From NCBI RefSeq assembly GCF_003947455.1, contig NZ_QHJH01000058.1:1-39308 (forward strand): a stretch of 39,308 nt of DNA, in the 5' to 3' direction. How positions within the stretch are numbered: the stretch's first letter is position 1; every line of letters begins with the position of its first letter. Below the pieces are notes generated by a model. The model was given only the letters and a program-made list of their open reading frames with translations. It had not been told where the DNA came from and searched no databases. This document shows, in pieces, positions 31,283 to 39,133 of this stretch. Position numbers and translations under genes: made by a program. The stretch is from Streptomyces sp. WAC 04229. Its GTDB lineage: Bacteria; Actinomycetota; Actinomycetes; Streptomycetales; Streptomycetaceae.

Positions 31283-33370
31283 TCAGCGCCGGGCCGCGGC
31301 GAGGGATTCCCGCGCGGCGTCGGCCACGTTCTCGGCGGTGAAGCCGAACTCCTTGAAGAGCACCTTGCCGTCGGCCGAGGCACCGAAGTGCTCCAGCGAG
31401 ACGATGCGGCCGGCGTCTCCCACGTACTTGTGCCACGTCAGGCCGATACCGGCCTCGACCGCGACACGGGCACGCACGGACGGGGGCAGGACGCTGTCCC
31501 GGTACCCCTGGTCCTGCTGCTCGAACCACTCGACGGACGGCATCGACACCACGCGCGTGGGCACACCGTCGGCCTGGAGCCGCTCGCGCGCCTCCACGGC
31601 GACGTGCACCTCGGAGCCGGTGGCGATGAGCACGACCTCGGCGTCGCCCCCGTCGGCCTCGAACAAGACGTAGCCGCCCTTGGCCGCGTCGTCGTTGGGC
31701 TCGTACGTCGGCACGCCCTGGCGGGTCAGCGCCAGGCCGTGCGGCTGGCCCTTGCCGAACTCCTTCGTCCAGCGGCGCAGGATCTCGCGCCAGGCGATCG
31801 CCGTCTCGTTGGCGTCCGCCGGACGGACCACGTTCAGACCCGGGATGGCGCGCAGCGAGGCCAGGTGCTCGACCGGCTGGTGGGTCGGGCCGTCCTCGCC
31901 GAGACCGATGGAGTCGTGCGTCCAGACGTACGTCACCGGCAGGTGCATCAGCGCCGACAGCCGGACGGCGTTGCGCATGTAGTCGGAGAAGACCAGGAAC
32001 GTTCCGCCGTAGATGCGGGTGTTGCCGTGCAGCGCGATGCCGTTCATCTCCGCGGCCATCGCGTGCTCGCGGATGCCGAAGTGGATGGTGCGGCCGTACG
32101 GGTCCGCCTCGGGCAGCGGGTTGCCCGCCGGGAGGAAGGAGGACGTCTTGTCGATCGTTGTGTTGTTCGAGCCGGCCAGGTCGGCCGAGCCGCCCCACAG
32201 CTCGGGCACGAACGCGCCGAGCGCCTGGAGTACCTTGCCGGACGCGGCGCGGGTGGCGACGCCCTTGCCCGTCTCGAAGACCGGGATCTTCTCCTCCCAG
32301 CCCTTGGGCAGCTCACCCTTGGCGACACGCTCGTACTCGGCGGCGCGGTCGGGGTTGTTGTCCCGCCACTGCTGGAAGGCCTTCTCCCACACGGCACGGG
32401 CCGCCCGGCCGCGCTCCAGGGCGCCGCGGGTGTGCTCGATGACCTCGTCGGAGACCTCGAAGGACTTCTCCGGGTCGAAGCCCAGGACGCGCTTGGTGGC
32501 CGCGACCTCCTCGTCGCCGAGCGCCGAGCCGTGCGCCGCCTCGGTGTTCTGCGCGTTGGGGGCGGGCCAGGCGATGATCGAGCGCATGGCGATGAAGGAC
32601 GGCCGGTCGGTGACCTTCTTCGCCGCCTCGATGGCGTCGTAGAGCGCGTTCGGGTCCAGGTCCCCGTCCGGCTTCGGGGCGACGCGCTGCACGTGCCAGC
32701 CGTACGCCTCGTAGCGCTTGCAGGTGTCCTCGGAGACGGCGGTCTCGGTGTCGCCCTCGATCGAGATGTGGTTGTCGTCCCACAGCAGGACCAGGTTGCC
32801 GAGCTTCTGGTGGCCGGCGAGGGAGGACGCCTCGGCGGAGATGCCCTCCTGGAGGCAGCCGTCACCGGCGATGCAGTAGACGAAGTGGTCGAACGGGGAG
32901 GTGCCCTCGGCGGCCTCCGGGTCGAACAGACCGCGCTCGTAGCGGGCGGCCATCGCCATGCCCACCGCGTTGGCGACACCCTGGCCCAGCGGGCCGGTCG
33001 TCGTCTCCACGCCCGTGGTGTGCCCGTACTCCGGGTGCCCGGGGGTCTTGGAGCCCCAGGTGCGGAAGGCCTCCAGGTCCGCCAGCTCCAGGCCGAAGCC
33101 GGCCAGGTACAGCTGGGTGTAGAGGGTCAGGGACGAGTGGCCGGCGGACAGCACGAAGCGGTCGCGTCCGACCCAGTCCGCGTCGGCGGGGTCGTGCCGC
33201 ATCACCTTCTGGAAGAGGGTGTAGGCGGCGGGCGCCAGGCTCATCGCCGTACCCGGATGGCCGTTGCCAACCTTCTGTACGGCATCGGCGGCCAGGACGC
33301 GGGCGGTGTCCACGGCCCGCTGGTCCAGTTCGGTCCACTCGAGGTCTGTGGTGGTCGGCTTGGTGCTCAC
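31283..33370 (-). CDS. tkt: Transketolase
   Basis: Transketolase transfers two-carbon units using thiamine diphosphate. The 695-residue protein has normal length. The N-terminal GNGHPGTAMSLAP (with H38) and GPLGQGVANAVG are present, as is the ThDP/metal motif beginning IAGDGCLQEGISAE and ending at DDNH. The pyrimidine domain carries FGIREHAMAAEMNGIALHG, and THDSIGLGEDGPTHQPVEHLA is also clear. The GTG start at 33370 is preceded by GGAGAGGAG at 33382-33390 on the minus strand. It is the first gene of the five-gene operon, so the operon promoter should be in the 382-bp region shared with ctaB. Confidence 0.97.
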   Translation of the reverse strand: MSTKPTTTDLEWTELDQRAVDTARVLAADAVQKVGNGHPGTAMSLAPAAYTLFQKVMRHDPADADWVGRDRFVLSAGHSSLTLYTQLYLAGFGLELADLEAFRTWGSKTPGHPEYGHTTGVETTTGPLGQGVANAVGMAMAARYERGLFDPEAAEGTSPFDHFVYCIAGDGCLQEGISAEASSLAGHQKLGNLVLLWDDNHISIEGDTETAVSEDTCKRYEAYGWHVQRVAPKPDGDLDPNALYDAIEAAKKVTDRPSFIAMRSIIAWPAPNAQNTEAAHGSALGDEEVAATKRVLGFDPEKSFEVSDEVIEHTRGALERGRAARAVWEKAFQQWRDNNPDRAAEYERVAKGELPKGWEEKIPVFETGKGVATRAASGKVLQALGAFVPELWGGSADLAGSNNTTIDKTSSFLPAGNPLPEADPYGRTIHFGIREHAMAAEMNGIALHGNTRIYGGTFLVFSDYMRNAVRLSALMHLPVTYVWTHDSIGLGEDGPTHQPVEHLASLRAIPGLNVVRPADANETAIAWREILRRWTKEFGKGQPHGLALTRQGVPTYEPNDDAAKGGYVLFEADGGDAEVVLIATGSEVHVAVEARERLQADGVPTRVVSMPSVEWFEQQDQGYRDSVLPPSVRARVAVEAGIGLTWHKYVGDAGRIVSLEHFGASADGKVLFKEFGFTAENVADAARESLAAARR

Positions 33371-33752
33371 CCTGAGTCAGGGCTCCTCTCCACATGTCGG
33401 ATGCCGGTGCACGTGGGCGCCCACCGGCTGCCGGCGCGTCCGTGAGATCGGCCGGCCGCTGTCGAGCCTACCCCCGTAAGTACGTGCGTTTTTCCGCTGG
33501 AATCCAGACTGCCGGGACTCTTCTCGATCCGCCTGTCGACTGGGCGAAACCGCATTCGGCATGTGAATACGGCGCCGCTCATCTGACTGCTCAATCGACT
33601 CTCCGAACGCACGTCGGAGCACCCCTTCCAACACGACCCCACCCCCGCGAAGGCCGAGGTATGGGCAACGTCTAAAGTGGCGTGGTACGCGCGAGCCTTT
33701 ACCGCCACTTCACACGGTCGGGCTTGCTGGGATGTCTCTGTCAGGGGTGTGC
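33371..33752. promoter_or_regulatory. Divergent tkt / ctaB promoter region
   Basis: No gene is visible here. For tkt (minus), TAGGCT at 33470-33465 is the best -10 candidate, with a leader of about 85 nt and no clear -35. For ctaB (plus), TAAAGT at 33673-33678 is the best -10 candidate. The -10 is embedded in an inverted repeat with 8-bp arms, 33675-33682 and 33703-33710. Short open frames in this stretch lack ribosome-binding sites and codon bias. Confidence 0.45.
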
Positions 33753-34700
33753 GTGACGGCCGTTGAATCCCGTCCTGCGGGGGTAATCGGGACGAGCCAG
33801 AGCCCGAGTCACCGGCCGTTCGGGGCCCGTGTCAAGGCGTTCGTGGCGCTGACCAAGCCGCGGATCATCGAGCTTCTGCTGATCACCACGGTTCCGGTGA
33901 TGTTCCTCGCCGAACAGGGTGTTCCGGATCTGGGGCTGGTGCTGCTGACCTGCGTCGGCGGTTACCTCTCGGCCGGCGGCGCGAACGCGCTGAACATGTA
34001 CATCGACCGCGACATCGACGCGTTGATGGACCGCACCTCGCAGCGCCCCCTGGTGACCGGCATGGTCAGCCCGGTGGAATGCCTGGTCTTCGGCATCACC
34101 CTGGCCGTCGTCTCCACCCTGCTGTTCGGCCTCACCGTCAACTGGCTGTCGGCCTGGCTCTCGCTCGGCGCGCTCCTCTTCTACGTGGTCGTCTACACGA
34201 TGATCCTCAAGCGCCGCACCTCGCAGAACATCGTCTGGGGCGGCATCGCCGGCTGCCTGCCGGTGCTCATCGGCTGGTCGGCCGTGACCAACTCGATGTC
34301 CTGGGCGCCGATCATCCTCTTCGGGGTGATGTTCTTCTGGACGCCGCCGCACTACTGGCCGCTGTCCATGAAGGTCAAGGAGGACTACGCGCGCGTGGGC
34401 GTGCCGATGCTCCCGGTCATCGCCTCCAACAAGGTGGTCGCACGGCAGATCGTCATCTACAGCTGGGTGATGGTCGTGGTGTCGCTGCTGCTGACCCCGC
34501 TGGGCTACACCGGCTGGTTCTACACGGCCGTAGCCCTGCTGGCGGGCGGCATGTGGCTGTGGGAGGCGCACGGGCTGCAGAACCGTGCCAAGGCCGAGGT
34601 CACGGGCGGCAAGCTCAAGGAGATGCGGCTCTTCCACTGGTCCATCACCTACGTGTCGGTGCTGTTCCTCGCGATCGCGGTGGACCCCTTCCTGCGCTGA
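33753..34700 (+). CDS. ctaB: Protohaem IX farnesyltransferase (haem O synthase)
   Basis: CtaB attaches a farnesyl chain to haem B, giving haem O, the precursor of haem A for cytochrome c oxidase. It is a polytopic UbiA-family membrane protein of 315 residues. The prenyl-diphosphate Mg-binding motif N81-x3-D85-x3-D89 is in NALNMYIDRDID, and the second loop FWTPPHYWPLSMKVKEDYARVGVPM is spread over about residues 200-225. LTKPRIIELLLITTVP starts the first helix. I prefer GTG 33753, with AGGGG 5 nt before it, to the in-frame ATG at 33732, which lacks a good ribosome-binding site. It ends 20 nt before a very strong hairpin. ctaA, encoding the next enzyme, lies 1.7 kb to the right on the other strand. 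Confidence 0.96.
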   Translation: MTAVESRPAGVIGTSQSPSHRPFGARVKAFVALTKPRIIELLLITTVPVMFLAEQGVPDLGLVLLTCVGGYLSAGGANALNMYIDRDIDALMDRTSQRPLVTGMVSPVECLVFGITLAVVSTLLFGLTVNWLSAWLSLGALLFYVVVYTMILKRRTSQNIVWGGIAGCLPVLIGWSAVTNSMSWAPIILFGVMFFWTPPHYWPLSMKVKEDYARVGVPMLPVIASNKVVARQIVIYSWVMVVVSLLLTPLGYTGWFYTAVALLAGGMWLWEAHGLQNRAKAEVTGGKLKEMRLFHWSITYVSVLFLAIAVDPFLR

Positions 34701-34762
34701 GGCCCCCGGGGGCCGTGTCCGACGGGCGGGGTGCGTGGCCAAGGCCACGCACCCCGCCCGTC
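34701..34762 (+). terminator. 20-bp stem terminator after ctaB
   Basis: Arms at 34721-34740 and 34743-34762 are perfectly complementary over 20 bp (in practice about 19 bp with a 4-nt loop). Just before lies a perfect 14-nt palindrome at 34701-34714, directly after the ctaB stop. Together they should terminate strongly even without a T-tract. Confidence 0.85.
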
Positions 34763-34783
34763 GCCGTTCGATCTACCCGTCGG

Positions 34784-34789
34784 TAGCAT
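34784..34789 (+). promoter_or_regulatory. -10 box for the small protein gene, predicted leaderless
   Basis: TAGCAT at 34784-34789 ends 7 nt before the ATG at 34797. No ribosome-binding site is present, so transcription and translation probably start at the same base. Confidence 0.55.
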
Positions 34790-34796
34790 CCTGCTC

Positions 34797-35156
34797 ATGG
34801 CAGACACGCAGCAGGTGGACACGCAGCAGGGGGACCCGAAGGCCGACCGGCGCGCCGAGCGCCGGGTGGCGCGCCTCGCCCGGTCGATCAACTCCTTCTC
34901 CAAGGCGCACGGCGGCGCCGAGGCCCAGGTGGCCTACCTCGGTGAGCGCGGCGCCCGGATCGTCCTCGTGGGCGAGGACGGTGCCTGGGGAGACCTGGTC
35001 GCGCGCTCCCACGAGACGGCCCGGCAGGCCGTGGAGAAGTCCGGACTCACCGTCCACGAGGACTTCGACGGCGAGTTCGCCGCGAAGGTGACGACGGGCC
35101 GCTACGAGTGGTCGCGCATGGCCGGCATCCAGGTCGGCGGCCCGAGCAACACCTGA
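34797..35156 (+). CDS. Small conserved hypothetical protein
   Basis: This 119-residue soluble protein has an acidic, Gln-rich start (MADTQQVDTQQGDPKADRRA), a basic helix, and an alpha/beta body with GERGARIVLVGEDGAWGDLV and an aromatic end (GRYEWSRMAGI). I recognise no catalytic motif, signal peptide or membrane segment. Proteins like this are conserved next to ctaB in Streptomyces, as far as I recall, but I know of no assigned function. The start is fixed by the -10 box 7 nt upstream; a longer in-frame upstream extension runs through the ctaB terminator and is rejected. Codon bias is fully Streptomyces-like, so it is a real gene. Confidence 0.75.
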   Translation: MADTQQVDTQQGDPKADRRAERRVARLARSINSFSKAHGGAEAQVAYLGERGARIVLVGEDGAWGDLVARSHETARQAVEKSGLTVHEDFDGEFAAKVTTGRYEWSRMAGIQVGGPSNT

Positions 35157-35240
35157 GACCGGGTTCACCCGTTAGGACCGTAGGAAGCCGTACGGCGCAC
35201 GAGCCGCGACGGCCCGCGGTCCCGTCACGGGGGAGTCCGG

Positions 35241-36377
35241 ATGATCGAAACGCCGTCCCTGGTGGACCAGTACTGCCACGGCGTCCTGCGAACGGAGCTG
35301 GGCCTCGGCACCTTCGAGGCCCAGCTGGCCCGCACCGAGGGTCCGCCCGCGCCGGGCACCACCCTCTTCGACACCCAGACCGGCTTCGCGGTACGCCGCT
35401 GGTGCCCGCCCCTGCTCGGCCTGGAACCGCACTGCCCGCCCGCCCGCTACCTGGCCCGGCGCCGGGAGCTGGGCGTCATGGAGGCCGACCGCAGGCTGCT
35501 GCGCGGCAGCGGCATCACGACGTACCTGGTGGACGCGGGGCTGCCCGGCGACCTGACCGGACCGGGGGAGATGGCCTCCGCGGCCGACGCCGACACCCAC
35601 GAGATCGTGCGCCTCGAACTGCTGGCCGAACAGGTCGCCGACACCTCCGGCACCGTCGAGTCCTTCCTCGCCAACCTCGCCGAGGCGGTGCACGGGGCCG
35701 CCGCGGGCGCGGTCGCCTTCACCTCGGTCGCGGGCGTACGGCACGGACTCGCGCTCGCCCCCGAACCGCCCGGCCCCGGCGAGGTGCGCGGGGCCGCCGG
35801 GCGCTGGCTGAGCGGGCGCGAGGTGGGCGGGGAACTGAGCGACCCGGTACTGCTGCGGCACCTGCTGTGGATCGCCGTCGCCTCCGGACTGCCGCTCCAG
35901 CTGCACGCGGGCCTCGGCGAGCCGGGCCTGCGCATCGACCGCACCGACCCGGTCCTGCTCACGGACTTCGTCCGGGCCACCGCGGGCCTCGGCACCGACC
36001 TGGTCCTCCTGCACGGCTACCCGTACCACCGCCACGCCGCCCACCTGGCGGGCGTCTTCCCGCACGTCTACGCCGATTCCGGCGCCGCGCTGGTGCGCAC
36101 CGGCGCCCGCGCCGCGACGGTCCTCGCGGAGATCCTGGAGCTGGCCCCCTTCGGCAAGATCCTGTTCTCCAGCGGCGCCCAGGGCCTGCCCGAGCTGCAC
36201 GTGGTGGCCGCCCGCCTGTTCCGCGAGGCCCTCGGCCGGGTGCTGGGCACCTGGGTGGCCGAGGGGGCGTGGTGCCTGGGGGACGCGCAGCGGGTGGCCG
36301 CCATGATCGCGTCGGGGAACGCGGGCCGGGTCTACGGACTGGAGGCGGCCCTGCCGAGCCCCGTCAGGCCCGGGTGA
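35241..36377 (+). CDS. FluG-type amidohydrolase-like protein, probably with altered active site
   Basis: This 378-residue protein has the amidohydrolase (TIM-barrel) pattern of the FluG N-terminal domain. It contains LVDQYCHGVL at the first strand, AVRRWCPPLLGLEP, LPLQLHAGLGEPG with a probable metal-ligand His, LVLLHGYPYHRHAAHLAGVFPHVYADSG, and FSSGAQGLPELH near strand 8. In active relatives the first motif is usually HxH and the strand-8 motif carries a catalytic Asp (SSDA). Here they read YCH and SSGA, so one metal ligand and the proton-shuttling Asp appear to be lost. Either the chemistry differs or it is a pseudoenzyme. The ATG has GGGGGAG upstream. Its 3' end overlaps the ctaA 3' end by 14 bp. 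Confidence 0.8.
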   Translation: MIETPSLVDQYCHGVLRTELGLGTFEAQLARTEGPPAPGTTLFDTQTGFAVRRWCPPLLGLEPHCPPARYLARRRELGVMEADRRLLRGSGITTYLVDAGLPGDLTGPGEMASAADADTHEIVRLELLAEQVADTSGTVESFLANLAEAVHGAAAGAVAFTSVAGVRHGLALAPEPPGPGEVRGAAGRWLSGREVGGELSDPVLLRHLLWIAVASGLPLQLHAGLGEPGLRIDRTDPVLLTDFVRATAGLGTDLVLLHGYPYHRHAAHLAGVFPHVYADSGAALVRTGARAATVLAEILELAPFGKILFSSGAQGLPELHVVAARLFREALGRVLGTWVAEGAWCLGDAQRVAAMIASGNAGRVYGLEAALPSPVRPG

Positions 36378-37374
36378 GCGTCGCCTCCGCCGCGGGACCC
36401 GGCACCCCGGCCTCCGTCCCGTCGGCACGCTCGCGCACCGCCAGCAGCACCCGCAGCACCGCGATCCACACCAGGCACGAGCCGAGCATGTGCAGCCCGA
36501 CCAGGACCTCGGGCAGGTCGGTGAAGTACTGGACGTAGCCGATGACGCCCTGGGCGAGCAGCACCAGGAAGAGGTCACGGGTACGGGACAGCGGGCCCCT
36601 GGGCGCGTCGACCGCCTTCAGCACGAACCACAGGGCGAACGTCAGCGTCACCACGATCCACGCCAGGACGGCGTGCGCTTTGCTCACCGTCTCCCAGTCG
36701 ACCGGCATCCGCGCGACCTCGCTGGAGTCGCCCGCGTGCGGACCGGCGCCGGTGACGACCGTGCCGACCGCGATCAGCAGCACGGAGACGACGGTCAGCA
36801 CCCACACCATCTGCTGCACGGGCTTGCCGACCAGGGGCCGCGGTGCCGCGTCGCCCTCCCGGGTGCGCTGCCACATCACGGTGGCGACCGCGATCAGCGC
36901 GCTGGACAGCAGGAAGTGCGCGGCGACCGTGTACGGGTTGAGACCGACCAGGACCACGATGCCGCCGAGGATCGCGTTGCCCATCACGATCCAGAACTGC
37001 GCCCAGCCCAGCCGGGTCAGCGAGCGCCGGAACGGCTTCTGCGACCGCGCGGCGATGATCGCCCAGCCGACCGCCGCGCACAGCACGTATGTCAGCATGC
37101 GGTTGCCGAACTCGATGACGCCGTGGACGCCCATCTCGCTGGTGTTGGTCAGCGAGTCCTCGGTGCACTTCGGCCAGGTCGGGCAGCCGAGGCCCGAGCC
37201 GGTCAGGCGCACCGCGCCGCCGGTGACCACGATGACCACCGACATGATCAGGGCGACGAGAGCCGCCCGCCGGACGGTCCGGGGATCCGGGGTCCAGCGC
37301 GCGGCGATGAAGGCGAGCGGGTTGCGCGCGGCGGCTACGGCGTCGGCGCGGGTCACGTTTGGCACGCCGTCCAT
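36364..37374 (-). CDS. ctaA: Haem A synthase (COX15/CtaA family)
   Basis: CtaA oxidises the C8 methyl of haem O to a formyl group, producing haem A for the aa3-type oxidase. The protein (336 residues from ATG 37374) has about eight membrane helices. The haem-ligand histidine motifs are present: HGVIEFGNR, AAHFLLS, SKAHAVLAW and GLHMLGS. The first outside loop has the redox cysteine pair of GCPTWPKC. Start choice is open: ATG 37374, or GTG 37365, which lies 7 nt after TACGAT (37378-37373) and could be a leaderless start. A longer frame to 37422 is less likely. It makes a pathway with ctaB. Confidence 0.94.
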   Translation of the reverse strand: MDGVPNVTRADAVAAARNPLAFIAARWTPDPRTVRRAALVALIMSVVIVVTGGAVRLTGSGLGCPTWPKCTEDSLTNTSEMGVHGVIEFGNRMLTYVLCAAVGWAIIAARSQKPFRRSLTRLGWAQFWIVMGNAILGGIVVLVGLNPYTVAAHFLLSSALIAVATVMWQRTREGDAAPRPLVGKPVQQMVWVLTVVSVLLIAVGTVVTGAGPHAGDSSEVARMPVDWETVSKAHAVLAWIVVTLTFALWFVLKAVDAPRGPLSRTRDLFLVLLAQGVIGYVQYFTDLPEVLVGLHMLGSCLVWIAVLRVLLAVRERADGTEAGVPGPAAEATLTRA

Positions 37375-37428
37375 CGTAGGGGTCCGCTTGTGCACGCTTT
37401 CACGAGGGTCGGTCCCGGGCACGCTGCC

Positions 37429-38199
37429 CTACTCCCAGCGGAAGAACTTCCCGGCGGCCGCGAGTCCCGCGACCGCCCACACGGCGAGGACCGCCAGGTT
37501 CCCCCACGGCATCCCGGCACCGTGCTGGAGCACGTCGCGCAGCCCGTCCGACAGGGCGGAGATGGGCAGCAGCCCCAGCGCGTCCTGCGCGGCGTCCGGG
37601 AACCTGTCCAGCGGCACGATCACCCCGCCGCCCACGAGCAGCAGCAGGAAGACCAGGTTGGCGGCGGCCAGCGTGGCCTCCGCCTTCAGCGTGCCCGCCA
37701 TGAGCAGCCCGAGCCCGGAGAAGGCGGCCGTGCCGGCGACCAGGAGCAGCAGCACGGCCACCGGGTTGCCGTGCGGCGACCAGCCCAGCGCGAAGGCGAT
37801 CACCGTCAGCAGGACGATCTGGAGCACCTCGGTGACCAGCACCGACACGGTCTTCGCGGCCATCAGGGCCCAGCGGGGCAGCGGCGACGCGGCCAGCCGC
37901 TTCAGCACCCCGTACCGGCGCTCGAAGCCGGTGGCGATGGCCTGTCCGGTGAACGCCGTGGACATGACGGCGAGGGCGAGCACGCCGGGTGCGAGGAAGT
38001 CGACCGCCTCCCCGGTGCCGGTGTCGACGATGTCCACGGTGCTGAACAGGACGAGCAGCAGCGTCGGGATGACCACCGTCAGCAGCAGCTGCTCGCCGTT
38101 GCGCAGCAGCATCCTCGTCTCCAGCGCCGCCTGCGCCGCGATCATCCGTCCGAGGGGCGCGGCACCGGGCTTCGGTGCGTACGTACCGGTCGTGGTCAC
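37429..38199 (-). CDS. ABC-2 type transporter permease (DrrB-like)
   Basis: This 256-residue membrane protein has six predicted helices and the ABC-2 family shape: an N-terminal cytoplasmic segment (AAQAALETRMLLRNGEQLLL), a first helix (TVVIPTLLLVLFS), and a conserved GFERRYGVLKRLAASPLPRWALMAAK cytoplasmic loop before helix 3, spread over about residues 90-115. GGGVIVPLDRFPDA sits before the last helices. It pairs with the ATPase gene whose stop overlaps its GTG start (GTGA at 38199-38196). The type exports lipids, drugs or other hydrophobic compounds; location next to ctaA suggests, but does not prove, a link to haem or respiratory assembly. Confidence 0.93.
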   Translation of the reverse strand: MTTTGTYAPKPGAAPLGRMIAAQAALETRMLLRNGEQLLLTVVIPTLLLVLFSTVDIVDTGTGEAVDFLAPGVLALAVMSTAFTGQAIATGFERRYGVLKRLAASPLPRWALMAAKTVSVLVTEVLQIVLLTVIAFALGWSPHGNPVAVLLLLVAGTAAFSGLGLLMAGTLKAEATLAAANLVFLLLLVGGGVIVPLDRFPDAAQDALGLLPISALSDGLRDVLQHGAGMPWGNLAVLAVWAVAGLAAAGKFFRWE

Positions 38200-39119
38200 C
38201 CGCGCAACTCCTTGCCGGTCAGCTCCAGAAAGACGTCCTCCAGGGTGTGCCGCTCCACCGAGATGCGGTCCGGCATCACCCCGTGCTGGGCGCACCAGGA
38301 GGTCACCGTCGCCAGCAGCTGCGGGTCGACCTTGCCGACGACGCGGTAGGAGCCCGGCGTCAGCTCCGCCGCCGCCGAGTCCGGGGGCAGCGCCTTGAGC
38401 AGGGAGGCCACGTCCAGTCCCGGCCGGCCGGTGAACCGCAGGGTGTTCTCGGCGCCGCCGCGGCACAGCTGCTCGGGCGATCCCTGGGCGATGACCCGGC
38501 CCGCGTCGATGATGGCGACGTCGTCGGCCAGCTGCTCGGCCTCGTCCATGTGGTGGGTGGTGAGGATGACGGAGACGCCGTCGCCGCGCAGGTCCCGCAC
38601 CAGGTCCCAGGTGGCGCGGCGGGCCTGGGGGTCCAGCCCGGCCGTCGGCTCGTCCAGGAACACCAGCTCCGGACGCCCGACCACCGCCATCGCCAGGGCG
38701 AGCCGCTGCTGCTGCCCGCCGGAGAGCCTGCGGTACGTGGTCCGGCCGCACGACCCCAGGCCGAGCCGCTCGATCAGCGCGTCGACGTCCAGCGGGTGGG
38801 CGTGCAGTCTCGCGACGTGGCGCAGCATCTCGTCGGCCCGGGCGCCGGAGTAGACGCCGCCGGACTGGAGCATCACCCCGATCCGGGGCCGCAGCTCGGC
38901 GCCCTGCCTGACCGGGTCGAGGCCCAGGACGCGCACCGTCCCGGAGTCCGGCCTGCGGTATCCCTCACAGGTCTCGACGGTCGTCGACTTGCCCGCTCCG
39001 TTGGGGCCGAGTACGGCGGTGACGCCCGCCCCGGCCACCAGGTCCAGGCCGTCCACCGCGGTCTTCGTGCCGTACCGCTTCACCAGGGCCTGCACCTGGA
39101 CCACGGGCTCGCTTCGCAT
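38196..39119 (-). CDS. ABC-2 transporter ATP-binding protein (DrrA-like)
   Basis: This 307-residue ATPase energises the ABC-2 permease. Walker A GPNGAGKST, Q-loop VMLQSGG, signature LSGGQQQRLALAMAV, Walker B LVFLDEP, D-loop AGLDPQAR and the switch His in TTHHMDEAEQLADD are intact. The C-terminal 80 residues are the extra DrrA-type domain ending in ERHTLEDVFLELTGKELRG. The ATG at 39119 has no ribosome-binding site, but TAGACT lies 8 nt upstream, indicating a leaderless mRNA. It overlaps the permease gene by 4 nt. Confidence 0.95.
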   Translation of the reverse strand: MRSEPVVQVQALVKRYGTKTAVDGLDLVAGAGVTAVLGPNGAGKSTTVETCEGYRRPDSGTVRVLGLDPVRQGAELRPRIGVMLQSGGVYSGARADEMLRHVARLHAHPLDVDALIERLGLGSCGRTTYRRLSGGQQQRLALAMAVVGRPELVFLDEPTAGLDPQARRATWDLVRDLRGDGVSVILTTHHMDEAEQLADDVAIIDAGRVIAQGSPEQLCRGGAENTLRFTGRPGLDVASLLKALPPDSAAAELTPGSYRVVGKVDPQLLATVTSWCAQHGVMPDRISVERHTLEDVFLELTGKELRG

Positions 39120-39127
39120 GGGTCACG

Positions 39128-39133
39128 AGTCTA
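39128..39133 (-). promoter_or_regulatory. -10 box of the ABC-2 operon, overlapping a stop codon
   Basis: TAGACT (minus strand, 39133-39128) ends 8 nt before the ATG at 39119. The first three bases are the TAG stop of the NuoL-like frame upstream. Confidence 0.55.

Noticed and set aside
31115..33445. A 776-codon plus-strand frame opposite tkt
   Set aside because: It is a shadow frame; the minus strand encodes an unmistakable transketolase.
33394..33675. A 93-codon frame in the tkt-ctaB intergenic region
   Set aside because: It has no ribosome-binding site, its codon use is poor, and it lies over the likely promoters.
34701..34762. The strong hairpin after ctaB as a possible small RNA gene
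   Set aside because: It is directly after a stop codon and explained by termination; no separate promoter precedes it.
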